DNA of 64,000 bases from Lucinisca nassula (GCA_963580285.1 OY757011.1:163833406-163897405), one strand, 5' to 3'. Counted from the first letter of the stretch, positions 1 to 10,246 are shown. Numbers and translations are program-made. The notes: a model not told the origin generated them from the letters alone.

Positions 1-241
1 GCTTGAGCAGTGTCAGGAATTGTGTTTTTCTTTCATATTGAAGTGGATTGTAAATATATGTAATTGTATATGCTATGTTCAATACTTTATTAATCTTAAA
101 GCAAAAGAAAGCTTTATTACATAAATCTTTCTTTTCCTCGAAGAGGGGGAGTGTAATGCATAAGAATATATTTTTCAGATACCCACTTTCACCCCACTGT
201 TGACCTAATAGTGCTATAAATATCTTGTAAATCTTCTTATA

Positions 242-397
242 GAAGATTCTAGAAAACTGAGTCACAGATTAATTTCATTTTTGTAAACAACATGTTTACA
301 AGGAAAAGTACTTCAGAACCTTCCAGAAAGTTCAGGTTTGCATTATTTTTAGAAAATTACCTTATTTTATTCCACAGCCCTCTGGAATGTTCTAGAG
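242..397 (+). promoter_or_regulatory. three heat-shock-element clusters in LTR U3
   Basis: Alternating GAA/TTC units spaced by 2 bases occur three times: GAAGATTCTAGAA at 242-254 (3 units), GAACCTTCCAGAAAGTTC at 316-333 (4 perfect units) and GAATGTTCTAGAG at 385-397 (2 units plus an imperfect third). This is the known binding pattern for trimeric heat shock factor. A consensus AP-1 site TGAGTCA lies at 258-264. The TATA box follows 13 bases after the last cluster. Heat inducibility is inferred. Confidence 0.7.
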
Positions 398-410
398 AAA
401 TCTTAGGGTC

Positions 411-442
411 TATAAAAGAGCTTGATTTTTCTCATTGAGTCA
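411..442 (+). promoter_or_regulatory. LTR core promoter
   Basis: TATAAAAG at 411-418 is followed about 28 bases later by TCAGAC (near 440-445), which fits an initiator. A second AP-1 consensus TGAGTCA overlaps it at 436-442. Predicted RNA start is near 442. Confidence 0.6.
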
Positions 443-628
443 GACTTTGGAGTTTCAAGTTTGGGCTTAGAAGAAAAGTTATTTCTAAATTCTGTGTTGG
501 ATTGTTAAAGGATATTACTTTTCATTTTGGACTGTGAATTCAATGGGATCAAGGAAAATAGATTCATTCAGGATATTTCATAACAGAGCTAAGTACATTT
601 AATTTTCTTACTTCTACAGGTTAAAGTT

Positions 629-634
629 AATAAA
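629..634 (+). terminator. LTR poly(A) signal
   Basis: AATAAA, about 190 bases after the predicted start, near the expected R/U5 border. Confidence 0.5.
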
Positions 635-697
635 TTTTGTTAAATTTTTCCGAAAGGCTTGTTTGCTTTTTCTTTCTGCTACGCCTGGCTCGTAACA

Positions 698-820
698 GTA
701 CCCACAATCTATATTTTAGAGCAGAAATAAGAAAAATACGTTAACCCCTGTAAACCCAAGTTTTACTATAAAATAGTGGGGTTCAAGGGGTCACAATTAT
801 AAAGGCGTGTTTTCGTGATG
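698..820 (+). repeat. R1 foldback element, right half
   Basis: It starts at GTACCCACAATC, the 3' arm of the R1 hairpin, and runs to the R1 terminal sequence GGCGTGTTTTCGTGATG. The left half is missing because the LTR element at 1-697 sits in the middle. Other R1 copies in the window show the full form. Confidence 0.75.
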
Positions 821-2317
821 TAAAAGAAAATATAAAAATCCAAAAAGTGCAAAAATAAATAAATAAACGTAGAAAACATAGAAAGTAAAACAAACAAAGT
901 AAACAGTTGTGTTCGGGGTGGAGGAAACACATACATGACAGAAGATGCGTATGGCAGTGAAAGAAAGAATGCTGATAGGGGCTACATCAGGTGAACAGGT
1001 CGCTTGAACGAAGCCCCACCGCCTTAACCCCACTTTATATAGAGAAAAATGTGGTTTACGGGGTTTTCATTATTTTCCTTATTTTCGATCCAAAACATAG
1101 AATGTGGGAACTCGTTTCTAACGAGCACTCACAAATTATATTTGGTCACAATCTATATTTGGACCAGAAATAAGAAAAATATTGAACATTTTCATCTGAA
1201 AAACGTTAGTTCTAGAGCTAAGATAGACAGCATCCTAATGAGTCGTAAACTTGAAAACTAAAATATATTAAAAGCGTAGTATCTGGTAATGTGATTATGA
1301 ACCGATAACGCTATAAACATACTATTTATGTTTTGATAATATATCATCGCCTGATATAATTTAATCAGATCAATACTTTTGCCGATTGTGTTTTATCAAT
1401 GATCTTAAAAAATGTTTAACCTATTTAATACGGGAAGTCCAAAAACGGGTCACTGGAAAATACTGCAGGCTCAGATCAGAAGCAACAGAACACGGCTTAC
1501 ATAGTATGATCAGGACCTACACTGTTTGCTTTGTAAGTCAATTTCAAAAACCAGCTCAACCAAGTTCCTCAAAATTTTGAAATTTTTCATCCCTTTTGAA
1601 AGCATGTGTTAGGTATTGAAAATTTAATAAAACAAAACTACGACGAAAAAATTGGATGAAATTACATGATATACCGTGGAGCGTTTTTAAAGTCCCAAAG
1701 TATTTATTATTCGATTGTGTTGCTTCATGGACATTTTCATTGCAAAACGTTCGTGTTTTAGTTTTAGAACAGCATAAGAAAACCTGGCGGTCATCATGTT
1801 TACACGTCCGTGTAAAGAACACAACCCCTAAACCTCACTTTATATAGATATAACTGGGGTTTGCGGGGGTATGCATTATGTTTTCTTATTTTTGCTCCAA
1901 GACATATGTCTGGGTACCCGTTAGAACCGCCTCAAAGAGGCGGTTCTAACGGGCACCCACAACCTATCCTTGCAGTACAAATAAGAAAAATATCACGGAT
2001 TTTCATAAGAAAATGAGCCTTTTTGGAGATGTGAAAAAGTGCACTATGTCGCACGGGTGCGTTATCGTAATGTGCTATTTAATGCGAACAACAAAGGTGA
2101 AGATGAGCTTACGCATGCGCACAGTTGGATCTGCACCTTATCTTTCGCTCCTTTCATTATAAGAATCTGTTTTGGGGTTCTGTTACATGCTCATCTCATT
2201 TGAGCATGAAATTTACAATGCTAATGAAAATACTAACATCTGAGGAATGTGTCATATTTATATCCGTTAAGAATGCTATTTGTCCTGCTGATATATATTA
2301 AAATATCAACAATTGTT
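821..2317. other. repeat-derived intergenic sequence, no gene
   Basis: No coding signal. It holds a degenerate R1-like copy (about 1018-1215), a degenerate hairpin copy of the R5 type (about 1438-1600, with the CAGATCAGA and CACTGTTTGC parts readable), and an R1-related copy (1818-2073) with the hairpin core at about 1912-1966 and an altered end, GTGCGTTATCGTAATG. 821-1017, 1216-1437, 1601-1817 and 2074-2317 show nothing recognisable. Confidence 0.5.
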
Positions 2318-2625
2318 GCGGCCCCCGCCCATCGGGGCTTGAAGAAATAGATTAGGCTGCATGATACTTCCATGTAGAACTGAAACCGACCGCACATGAT
2401 CAATGGTAAACCGCTTAGAAGGTCTAAGCCTGCCCAGGCAATCGGTTGCAAGCCTGTCCGTCAATGCATATAAACCCTATTGGTTTCATTGGGCGACATG
2501 GATTGAGATGTCATTTCATCTCAATGTCGGGTAAAGTCCCACAAAATTGGAAGCAACTTCTCTAAAATGATCTAAATAGTGTTGACGGGGACGTTAAACC
2601 TGAAATCAAGCAAACAAACAAAATC
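2318..2625 (-). repeat. R2 SINE-like repeat
   Basis: Read on the minus strand it begins near GGTTTAACGTCCCCGTCAAC and ends AAGCCCCGATGGGC, as the other R2 copies do. About 300 bp. R2 is the commonest dispersed repeat here, with more than ten copies in both orientations. No clear pol III boxes were seen, so SINE is a guess from size and dispersal. Confidence 0.7.
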
Positions 2626-2676
2626 TATCATTTTTGCATTATAATCACTTTCTCTGTGGAAAAGGGAGCTTGTTTT

Positions 2677-2680
2677 AGGG
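2677..2680 (+). other. target site duplication AGGG (left)
   Basis: AGGG abuts the LTR at 2681 and is repeated at 11706-11709 right after the other LTR. 4 bp is within the usual Ty3/gypsy size. Confidence 0.75.
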
Positions 2681-3132
2681 TGTAGTATTTATGTAGCCTT
2701 TTTGTTCTTCTGGGGAATTATTATAATAAATAACGACAATTCAACTCAGTTCTTTTATTTAACAAGTTTCTTTTTAATTTCTTCTACACATTATATAATA
2801 TGATGGTACATAATTTCTAATATAATTTCCAATAACTATTAATGTTCCATTTTACAGTTTCAGAATAATTTAGGATGGCAAAGGTCTAAAAACATGTTAT
2901 CAAACAGGCCGAAAGAATTAAACTGAAGTTTCTCTCCAATCCAGCCTAACATGTGGAACCAAGCTTCTCTCAAAATATTTTCTCACACTGACCAACCAAT
3001 TAGAAATTCGTTAATGTGATTCTATGGTCAGATAAGGTAGCAGTACTGTTTACCATGGCGTGGGAATGTTTATATTAACTCCAACTTGAACTACTGCAGA
3101 CTTTCAAAGGAAATATATGTTAATATATCACA
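2681..3132 (-). repeat. 3' LTR of the Ty3-type element
   Basis: It matches 11254-11705 with about 13 differences counted by eye. All of them fall in 2681-2880; 2881-3132 is identical to its partner. On the minus strand it reads TGTGATATATT...ACTACA. TTTATT at 2754-2759 is an AATAAA signal on the minus strand. Confidence 0.9.
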
Positions 3133-3139
3133 TCCCCCT
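3133..3139 (-). other. polypurine tract
   Basis: On the minus strand AGGGGGA sits directly before the TG of the 3' LTR. Confidence 0.6.
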
Positions 3140-4942
3140 ACAGAAAATATATCACCCAGTCTACATAAAGATGCAGGACCAAGTAAACAAAGAGAAGCAT
3201 GGGTCGACATATTGACATCATTGTGAATTTATGCATGTAACATTTATTATTAATTAAAAGACTAACATGACATCAACAAATAGTCTTTCACACACAAATA
3301 ATGTGTACTAAATGAACAAATATACTATAATAAATTGTTTGTGACAACAATAGAAGACAAAACAAAAATGACATGTAAACATAAAACCAATAAAAAATTA
3401 TCATTCTGACAGCATCACAATAATAGTCTGAGTGATAATTTGGTCTTTAAGCGAGTTCTTTAAAATTTCTGTATCCATGTGCTGAAAATGCAATTTAGCA
3501 TATTGAAAATAAAGAACAACAGCTTCATTTGGACAAGAACAATGTGTACTATTAATAATTATTGACTAAAAAGCATTGAATAAAAAATAAATTTTATTAA
3601 TATAAGCCACTAAAAATCCAAAATCAAAAGTTCAAGACAGTAACATATTGTTAGGCAAATGTTTGTTTCCAAAGGTGGCCCAAATATGAAATCAAATTTG
3701 TGAACATAAAATTAACAAAAGCAACACATTTAACAGTAATTGCATAGACATACAACAGTATCTGATACAAAAACAATGCCAATACATATTCAAAGTATTA
3801 TGTTAAAACATTATTTCTAACTATCATAGTATAAAACAAATACATCTTTTCCAGATTATTTGCTTAGCAATAGTCTCCTCATTATCATTATTTGGCAGAA
3901 CCAAGATATAGGTAGTGATTACCTGGGGATTATAGATAATCAATATAGATAGTCAATACTGAATTGATAAATGGCTGAAAAGCCTGGGAAAGTCCATAAA
4001 TTAATTGAAGTCCAAACAGTCTAGGGCTGAATGGAAAATAAGCCAGAATTTGTGTACTGCCACAAATTTTGATATAAATGCCATTAGCAAAACAAACTAG
4101 AGAGTGAGACAATTACTAACATTTGACATATCAAATATTGTTTGTATGAATTGAGGTTTAATGTCCCGTCATCACTATTTAGGTCATTGTTGAGACGCTG
4201 CTTCTTATTTTGTGGGATTTTTTTTTTTTACCCGACATTGAGATGAAATGACATCTTAAGTCCTGCCACCCAATGAAATCAAAGGCTTATATGCACTGGA
4301 CTGTCTGACTCACATCACTCTACCCTGGCAGGCTTTGTCCTAAGCAGTTTAACAGTACCCATGTGTGGTCAGTTTCAGCTCAGGGTGGAAGCAACATGCA
4401 ACCCAATCTATTTTTCCATGCCCCAATGGGCATAACATATAGCAAAAGGCACATGTGCACCTAAAAGTGATGATGAAAAATCTGGGAGGCGAAAAAAAAC
4501 ACAAATAAATTATAAAATGCATACACAAATACTTTCCACATTACACCAGCAAATATGTAGTCAATATACTAAAGCAGGTGTATAAAGTAGCAAATTGAAA
4601 CAAACCAATAAAAATATCTTCAAAGTCATACCGGTACATGTAAAAAACACAGTGTGCACGTACACACAAAACTTCACATCAAAACCATAATAACCTCAAG
4701 CATAACAGAAATCATTTTGCATACCAGCAAAAAGCAATGCAATATGAAATGACCCTTTATGATAAAATCATTTAACATGATAATAATTTTATACCAAGTA
4801 AGTATTCAGTGGCAGCCAGCAGACCATTAGCTGTATTTCAACTTAAGGCTTTTTTGAATAACATTTAAAGGGTATTATTTAGGCTTATTACATGTTACTA
4901 TGTCATGTCAAAACATCAACACTTACATGTGTCCTGCTTCAG
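3140..4942 (-). other. 3' non-coding part of the Ty3-type element
   Basis: AT-rich sequence with no long frame on either strand. The longest minus-strand frame is 60 codons and looks random. An R2 copy is nested at about 4147-4440. Confidence 0.6.
4147..4440 (+). repeat. R2 SINE-like repeat nested in the retrotransposon
   Basis: GAGGTTTAATGTCCCGTCA through to GCCCCAATGGGCA, with a T-rich expansion near 4220. It must be younger than the host element. Confidence 0.75.
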
Positions 4943-6852
4943 TCAGAAACACAAACTGATGTTCTGAAATAGTTTCATTCCATTTGAACAATAACCGGAG
5001 GGGGTTTTTCCTGGATGGACTTTCTCATTGAGATGGTCAAATGGTACCCAAAGGGAATTGTCAGCTGATTCTCCGGCGAATTGTATAAGATACTCTTTGT
5101 TTCCCTTAACCAGTCTCTGACCGAGAACACGTTTAATTTTGTGATATTTATTTCTTTCAGTGTAAAACCCCTCTTCACTTAAAGCAGTGTCAACATCAAT
5201 GTAAACCCCAAACCGGTCAGGTGGTTTACGTGCTCTGGATGACCTGCGAACTGAATGGTTATTAATTGGGTTGTCATCTGGGAGGGCTGACGGCTGCCTG
5301 CCATAGGGCTGTTCCCTAATTACCTCAGTGTGCACAGTGCTAGGCATGGCCTCTGTGACCTTTTCAGGTCTTACAGTCTCGGCTGTAACAACCTTACTAA
5401 GAAAATAGGGAGTTGGGTCTGGTTCCCGAACATAAGCCATTTTCAAGCGGTCACTGTGGACCTCTGACTTATGTATAGTTCCATTATCAGGATTCCGTAA
5501 CAGAAACATATGAGGACTGATGCAACGGTGAATAATGAATGGTCCTGTAAACTTGTTCTGTATTTTCTGTCCAACACCTGTTCTTTCAGTCAACAAGAAC
5601 ACATAATCCCCTTCTTTGATGTGAAGTGGATCAGTATCCTTGTTTGCACGCTCGAGCATCCTTTGCTGCGAGGACAATATATTGTTCTTCACTTCGCTGC
5701 GAATGATGCCCAGTTTGTCTGCATGTTTACGTACGTAGGCGCGCATATCTGGTGGTATTGTATCGAAATCTGGTGGTGTCGGCGGAGACAGAGGAAACTT
5801 TGGACGCTGGCCATAAATAATTTCATGTGGCGAGTATTTGCTGCCCGAATGAACAGACTGGTTAATTGAAAATGTGATGCATGGCAAAATGTCTATCCAA
5901 TTATTCAGTCTGCTATTCATGTACGGTGTCAAACGCTCCGCCATCGTACGATGTACGCGTTCCACTGCACCTAAACATTTATGAACAAATGCAGGACTGA
6001 ACTCTTGTGGGATGCAGAGTTGTCTGCAAACCTCTGCCATTACTTTTGATACATTCTCAACTCCCCTGTCGCTGAGTAGCGTGTCACAAACACCATATTT
6101 TGTGAAAAGTTGTGTAAGCCCAGATGCAACCGACAAAGTGTCTTTATTTGCAAGTGGAATTGTCACTAAATACTTGCTGAACAGATCTGTCGCAGTTAAA
6201 ATATATGTATATCCTTGCGGAGTAATGGGCAGATTTCCATATAGGTCAATTTGCCAGACCTGAAATGGCCCGCTTGGTGTTCTATATGCTGTTATCCCTG
6301 ACTTTGTATGCACTTTTGTTTGTTTTCTCTTTTGACAATCTGGACAAGAACGCACATAATCGGCAATAAGCTGACTCATACGAGAGAAGAAGTAATGCTC
6401 TTTCACTCTATCTAGTGTGTCTTGAATCCCAGAATGACCTCCCATTGGTGAGTCATGGTATAAACCAAGGACGGTTTTGATCATTATTTCAGGTACCACC
6501 AATTGATACTGACTTATATTTCTGCTACGCTGTGATTTCGGTACACGACAATGAAAAAGTAAACCGTCAATAAGGTAATAATCAGCTGATTGCAGCAAGA
6601 GTTTGCGAGCTCGCTTTTGACTTTTTGGAAGTTCATTGCTTTCTAAATACTGAATGAGGTAACGCAATTCACAATCTTCGCGTTGCAAAGCACAAATTTT
6701 ATCTGGACTAAAATCAAACGTCTTGAATAAATCAACATTTTCTACTGACCTGTTATTGCCATGCGTTTCGTGTGCTGATGACTGACTTTCAGAAAGGGAA
6801 GAAGCTGTCAGTTCTGAATCCCTTGACTGACCTTCATGTTTATTTGTTTGAG
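4943..6852 (-). CDS. retrotransposon integrase with GPY/F and chromodomain-like end
   Basis: Joins element cDNA to host DNA. Numbering here is by the open frame that begins just inside the adjoining repeat at 6868. A zinc-binding HHCC set is seen (His138, His145, Cys175, Cys178), then the catalytic D,D35E set (Asp208 in WQIDLYG, Asp267 in LLSDRG, Glu303 in GAVERVHRT), then a GPF at 442-444 (GPY/F module). Residues about 575-616 resemble a chromodomain (KRVLGQRLVKGNKEYLIQF, then LWVPFDHL), which in chromoviruses guides insertion toward marked chromatin. The frame is intact to its stop. Its upstream end is cut from RNase H by a nested repeat; the two frames are in the same register. Confidence 0.9.
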
Positions 6853-7225
6853 AGTAGAAGTAAAACAAAGATCAGGAATTGATACAATTAACTTACTCCA
6901 CCCATAAAAGACACCAAAGGGAAAGAAATACAAACATTAAGCGACCAGACCATAATGGAAACCTAAACAAAGGAAGGCCATAAGGACAGTTACTTTCCCA
7001 CAAAATGGCCATATGGCCATCCAAAACCAAAAGACACAAGTGATACACACAGTAAGTAACAAACAACAACATAAATAAATCGCCACAGAAGAGCCGCCTT
7101 GGAACGGTCAGTGGAAGATTTCCACTGGGGGGCTTAAATCGATTTTACGTGGCCACAATCCTCGCCCTTTCTTCCGTCGCGATTTAGACAAATAATTTGT
7201 TCAGTCCGCATGAAGGCCTCCTAAC
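6853..7225. repeat. R7 repeat (373 bp) inserted in pol
   Basis: Nearly identical to 57174-57547; both run from AGTAGAAGTAAAAC to GGCCTCCTAA. Diverged copies lie at 23640-23935 and 24146-24425. It separates the RNase H frame from the integrase frame and holds stops in the pol frame. No clear target duplication is seen at this copy; the 57 kb copy may have CCAA on both sides. Confidence 0.85.
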
Positions 7226-7228
7226 TCA

Positions 7229-8641
7229 TCAGTGCAACATCTCCGTGAACACAAAAATGCATCGGAATGAGTCGGAATGCATAGTTGCTTGTACAGAAGA
7301 GAGTGACACATTATTCCCTTTAACATGGGTAGCTTTGCGATGTGTGTAATTGGTATTTTGAGAATCACCTGGTGAATATTGCTTATCTTGCTCATTGTCA
7401 CAGCTGGGTAATTTTCGTGGTGATTGGGGCTCTGTTGCAAGTCTAGGAGGTTTTACCGTGCCAGAAACCTTGAGAAATTTTCTCTGAGTTTTCCCACGGG
7501 TTGCATATTTTTGTTTGATATTACTACACTTGACCTGTGGAAGGTCAGTATCCCCTTCATAGGCTGAGTCACTATCCAGCTCCATGTTTAGAGATGTGGG
7601 ACAGGGATGGATCAAAACATGATTAACAGACTTCTGCTGATTTGACTGTTCAGCGCCAATAATGTCTTGTAATGTAGACCCATTGGGAAAAAGGATTTTG
7701 TTGTCTGGTTCTGGCACATAAGGAAAATAAGGGTCATTTTCATTTGGACTTGACTCTGCGGAGTCCAAAGAATGAAGGGGTTTAGCTCTTGATAAGCTAT
7801 CGCAAACAACCATAGCTTCTGCAGGTTTATACAAAATCTCAAAATTAAACTCTTGTAATATAGCAAGCCACCTTTCATATATTGCTCCTTTCAAACTCTT
7901 TTGGAAAAGAGGTTTCAGTGCCTGGTGATCACACTCAACAAAGAATTTCCTACCTCGCAAATAGGAAGCACAATCTAGAATGCTAGTTACTACACCTAAT
8001 AACTCAAGCTTTGTGGGTCCATATGATGTCTGATAGTTGGAAAGTGACTTTGACCCAAAGCGGACAACACGGACACTTTCATCCCCACTGTCAGTAGAAT
8101 GTTTTTGATATAGCATGTAACCAATACCCTTACTGGAGGTATCAACACCCAAATAAAATGGCAAATCATACCGAGGGAATGCTAAAGCTTCAGAATTAAG
8201 CAGCGAAGCCTTAAGAGATTCAAAGGCAACATTGTGTTCTTCCGTCCAAATAAATTTCACACCCTTTCTTAGAAGTTGGTACAAACAGTGTGCTTTTGCA
8301 CTGTATCCAGGTATATACTTTTTAAACCAGTTCATGAGCCCAAGATATCGTTTCAGTTGTTTTGTGTTTGTTGGGACAGGATACTCAGAAACTGCTTTGA
8401 GCCGGTCAGAAGGCGGACTGACCCCATGTCGCGAAATCTGGTGACCAAGAAAAATGCAGTGGCTCTGTGCAAATCTGCATTTTTCTGGTGAAAGTTTCAA
8501 ACCAGCTGCACGGAATCTGTCAAAGACCTCTTGCAAATCGGACAAATGTTGATCAAAAGTTTCCGAGAATATCAATACATCATCCAAGTAGCACAGGGTT
8601 GACCGAAAAGAAAGCCCAGAGAGAATCTTGTCCATGAGCAT
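7229..8641 (-). CDS. retrotransposon pol: RT C-terminal part and RNase H
   Basis: It continues the protease-RT frame directly after the stop at 8642-8644. The RT active-site YLDD is at residues 18-21 (codons 8590-8579). RNase H follows with Asp167 (LGVDTSSKG), Glu213 (TKLELLGVV) and Asp238 (VECDHQALK), the usual acidic set. A low-complexity linker follows and the frame ends at 7229, a few bases before the R7 insertion. With the stop upstream, this part could be made only by readthrough or from another copy. Confidence 0.88.
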   Translation of the reverse strand: MLMDKILSGLSFRSTLCYLDDVLIFSETFDQHLSDLQEVFDRFRAAGLKLSPEKCRFAQSHCIFLGHQISRHGVSPPSDRLKAVSEYPVPTNTKQLKRYLGLMNWFKKYIPGYSAKAHCLYQLLRKGVKFIWTEEHNVAFESLKASLLNSEALAFPRYDLPFYLGVDTSSKGIGYMLYQKHSTDSGDESVRVVRFGSKSLSNYQTSYGPTKLELLGVVTSILDCASYLRGRKFFVECDHQALKPLFQKSLKGAIYERWLAILQEFNFEILYKPAEAMVVCDSLSRAKPLHSLDSAESSPNENDPYFPYVPEPDNKILFPNGSTLQDIIGAEQSNQQKSVNHVLIHPCPTSLNMELDSDSAYEGDTDLPQVKCSNIKQKYATRGKTQRKFLKVSGTVKPPRLATEPQSPRKLPSCDNEQDKQYSPGDSQNTNYTHRKATHVKGNNVSLSSVQATMHSDSFRCIFVFTEMLH

Positions 8642-10246
8642 TTAAAAACTGTTCGGACTTGTCTTCAAGCCTTGGGGTAGCCTCTGAAATTTGTAGGTGC
8701 CAAAACATGTATTGAATGCAGTGTACTTCGACGCGCCACTGGCAATTTTCATCTGGAAAAAACCCGAACTCATGTCGATAGACGAAATGTAATTGGGTGG
8801 TCTCTGACTAAATGACTCTGTAAGTTCCTGTACATCAGGAATAGCATATCGAAAGTCTTGTGTCTGGGAATTGAGATAACGAAAGTCAACACAAAAGCGG
8901 TACATAGAAAGGCTTGCTTCTCTGGACCCCTTTTTGACTCCCGGTTTCGGTTTATTACGTTTGGAAACCAAAACTATTGGACTTGAGATAGGAATATCGT
9001 CCTTCTCACTCACAGGCGTTATAATACCTTGCTGTAATAATTCATCAAGTTGATGACGCAACACTTCCCTTTTGTCTGGCGACAAACGATATGGTCTTTG
9101 ATGTTTGGATTGGGCATTTGGAATCAAATGAATTTGGTGTTCTACAACTGAAGTCAAACCAAGAGAAGGATTTTCCTCCGTAACAAACAAGTCATGGTTC
9201 AAAACTAAGCAATCATTCAACCTACGGCTCTCATCAGAGGACAATGCCGACACTGTTGAACTATGATGAAAGTATGATAAAAATTCCCCCCTGTCTGGAT
9301 AATCAGTTGCACCAGCAGTAGTATGGCACTGCTCTGATTTTGCATTGATATTCATACATGCATGATTGGTGGCACGGCTACTGGTATTAGTATTGGAATT
9401 TCTAACATTTCCCTGCAGTGTTGAACTTTCATGACCTAACCTACCAGCTGATATTACATTGAAAGTTTTGTCTATGACCTGAAATGATCCCAGGGGTTTG
9501 TTTTTGTGAATGGTAACTGGCTCTGTTGTGGGATTTAATATTTTGAATGGGACCATTTGATCTGAAGATATGATAGATACAGATCTGGCCACAAATAAGC
9601 ATTTTTTGGAAATATGGGTGCTACCCGTGCAAATACCTTCAAGCCCTGGAAACATACATTTTGGCGTTTTACCCCAGATTACTGTTTCAGAATTGGGTTT
9701 GATTGTGATCTTTTTCTTGGCACGGACAGTTGTGGTGGTTGTATGAACAGACATTTTATCAAAATTTAATGTGAGACCATGAGTTTGCATGTACTCAGTC
9801 CCTAAGATCAATGGATGGGATGTACCCTGTAAAACATAAACAGTAAATGATTGCTGCTGACCACTGATTACAGCAGATACCTTTGCAACACAATTAATAC
9901 TTACTGTTTGATTGTCGACAAGTACAATAGACTCATTACAGTGATCTACCTGTAGCTTATTTCTGTGACTAATAGTGTCAAATAATTCTTGTGACATCAA
10001 ATTTATTGAACTACCTGTATCTAGTAAAGCGGAAATTTGTTTTGATGAAAATGATACAGGTAAAAACATGAAACCAGACTCACTTTGATAGTCACTGACT
10101 ATAGAATTAGAAACAGTACATTTAATGTCACTCACACTTTCCTGTTGCTTTCGTTCCGGTGGCCTCGATCTGGCGCGTTGACTGTCTATTGTTGCTCGCC
10201 CAAGGGACCGCGCCTGGTGTTCCTTGGGTTGCTGGAGTTTCCCGAA
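8642..10246 (-). CDS. retrotransposon pol: aspartic protease and RT N-terminal part
   Basis: The frame is open from 10246, which is just upstream of the gag slippery site, and overlaps gag by about 60 bases in the -1 frame. There is no ATG where pol opens, which fits frameshift expression. The protease motif DTGSS is encoded near 10021-10007. RT motifs follow: SPIVLVSKRN, YRFCVDFRYLNSQT, IDMSSGFFQMKI and LPQGLKTSPNSF. A TAA at 8644-8642 then breaks RT just before the YLDD part; the family normally reads on here, so this copy is probably dead by a single nonsense change. Confidence 0.88.
   Translation of the reverse strand, partial: FGKLQQPKEHQARSLGRATIDSQRARSRPPERKQQESVSDIKCTVSNSIVSDYQSESGFMFLPVSFSSKQISALLDTGSSINLMSQELFDTISHRNKLQVDHCNESIVLVDNQTVSINCVAKVSAVISGQQQSFTVYVLQGTSHPLILGTEYMQTHGLTLNFDKMSVHTTTTTVRAKKKITIKPNSETVIWGKTPKCMFPGLEGICTGSTHISKKCLFVARSVSIISSDQMVPFKILNPTTEPVTIHKNKPLGSFQVIDKTFNVISAGRLGHESSTLQGNVRNSNTNTSSRATNHACMNINAKSEQCHTTAGATDYPDRGEFLSYFHHSSTVSALSSDESRRLNDCLVLNHDLFVTEENPSLGLTSVVEHQIHLIPNAQSKHQRPYRLSPDKREVLRHQLDELLQQGIITPVSEKDDIPISSPIVLVSKRNKPKPGVKKGSREASLSMYRFCVDFRYLNSQTQDFRYAIPDVQELTESFSQRPPNYISSIDMSSGFFQMKIASGASKYTAFNTCFGTYKFQRLPQGLKTSPNSF
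10172..10243 (-). promoter_or_regulatory. predicted -1 ribosomal frameshift site with pseudoknot
   Basis: In gag phase the minus strand has the heptamer G GGA AAC (10243-10237). After an 8-base spacer (10236-10229), CCCAAGG (10228-10222) can pair with CCTTGGG (10205-10199). In its loop, GGCGCG (10214-10209) is complementary to CGCGCC (10177-10172) downstream, giving an H-type pseudoknot. The gag stop lies in the last loop, and the pol frame opens at 10246, four bases before the heptamer. This is the known layout of -1 frameshift signals. Confidence 0.8.

Larger units (their letters stand above)
1..697 (+). mobile_element. 3' end of an LTR retrotransposon (entered from the left edge)
   Basis: A purine tract at 141-151 (AAGAGGGGGAG) is followed at once by a TG...CA bounded block at 152-697, the layout of a polypurine tract followed by a 3' LTR. 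The 140 bases before the tract have no coding signal and would be the 3' untranslated internal region. The rest of the element lies outside the window, so the second LTR cannot be compared. Class is inferred from structure only. Confidence 0.7.
152..697 (+). repeat. 3' LTR (546 bp)
   Basis: The block starts TGTAATG and ends GTAACA. It holds a TATA box (411-418), an initiator-like TCAGAC near 441 and an AATAAA (629-634), which gives a plausible U3-R-U5 order. Upstream of the TATA box are three heat-shock-element clusters and an AP-1 site. The sequence right after it is the exact middle of an R1 hairpin element, so this retroelement landed inside an R1 copy. Confidence 0.7.

Noticed and set aside
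3930..4112. Possible env-like frame between integrase and the 3' LTR
   Set aside because: Only 60 codons, no signal peptide, no furin-type or fusion-type features, AT-rich surroundings.
5510..5869. 119-codon plus-strand frame and other frames antisense to pol
   Set aside because: They are shadows of the integrase and RT frames.
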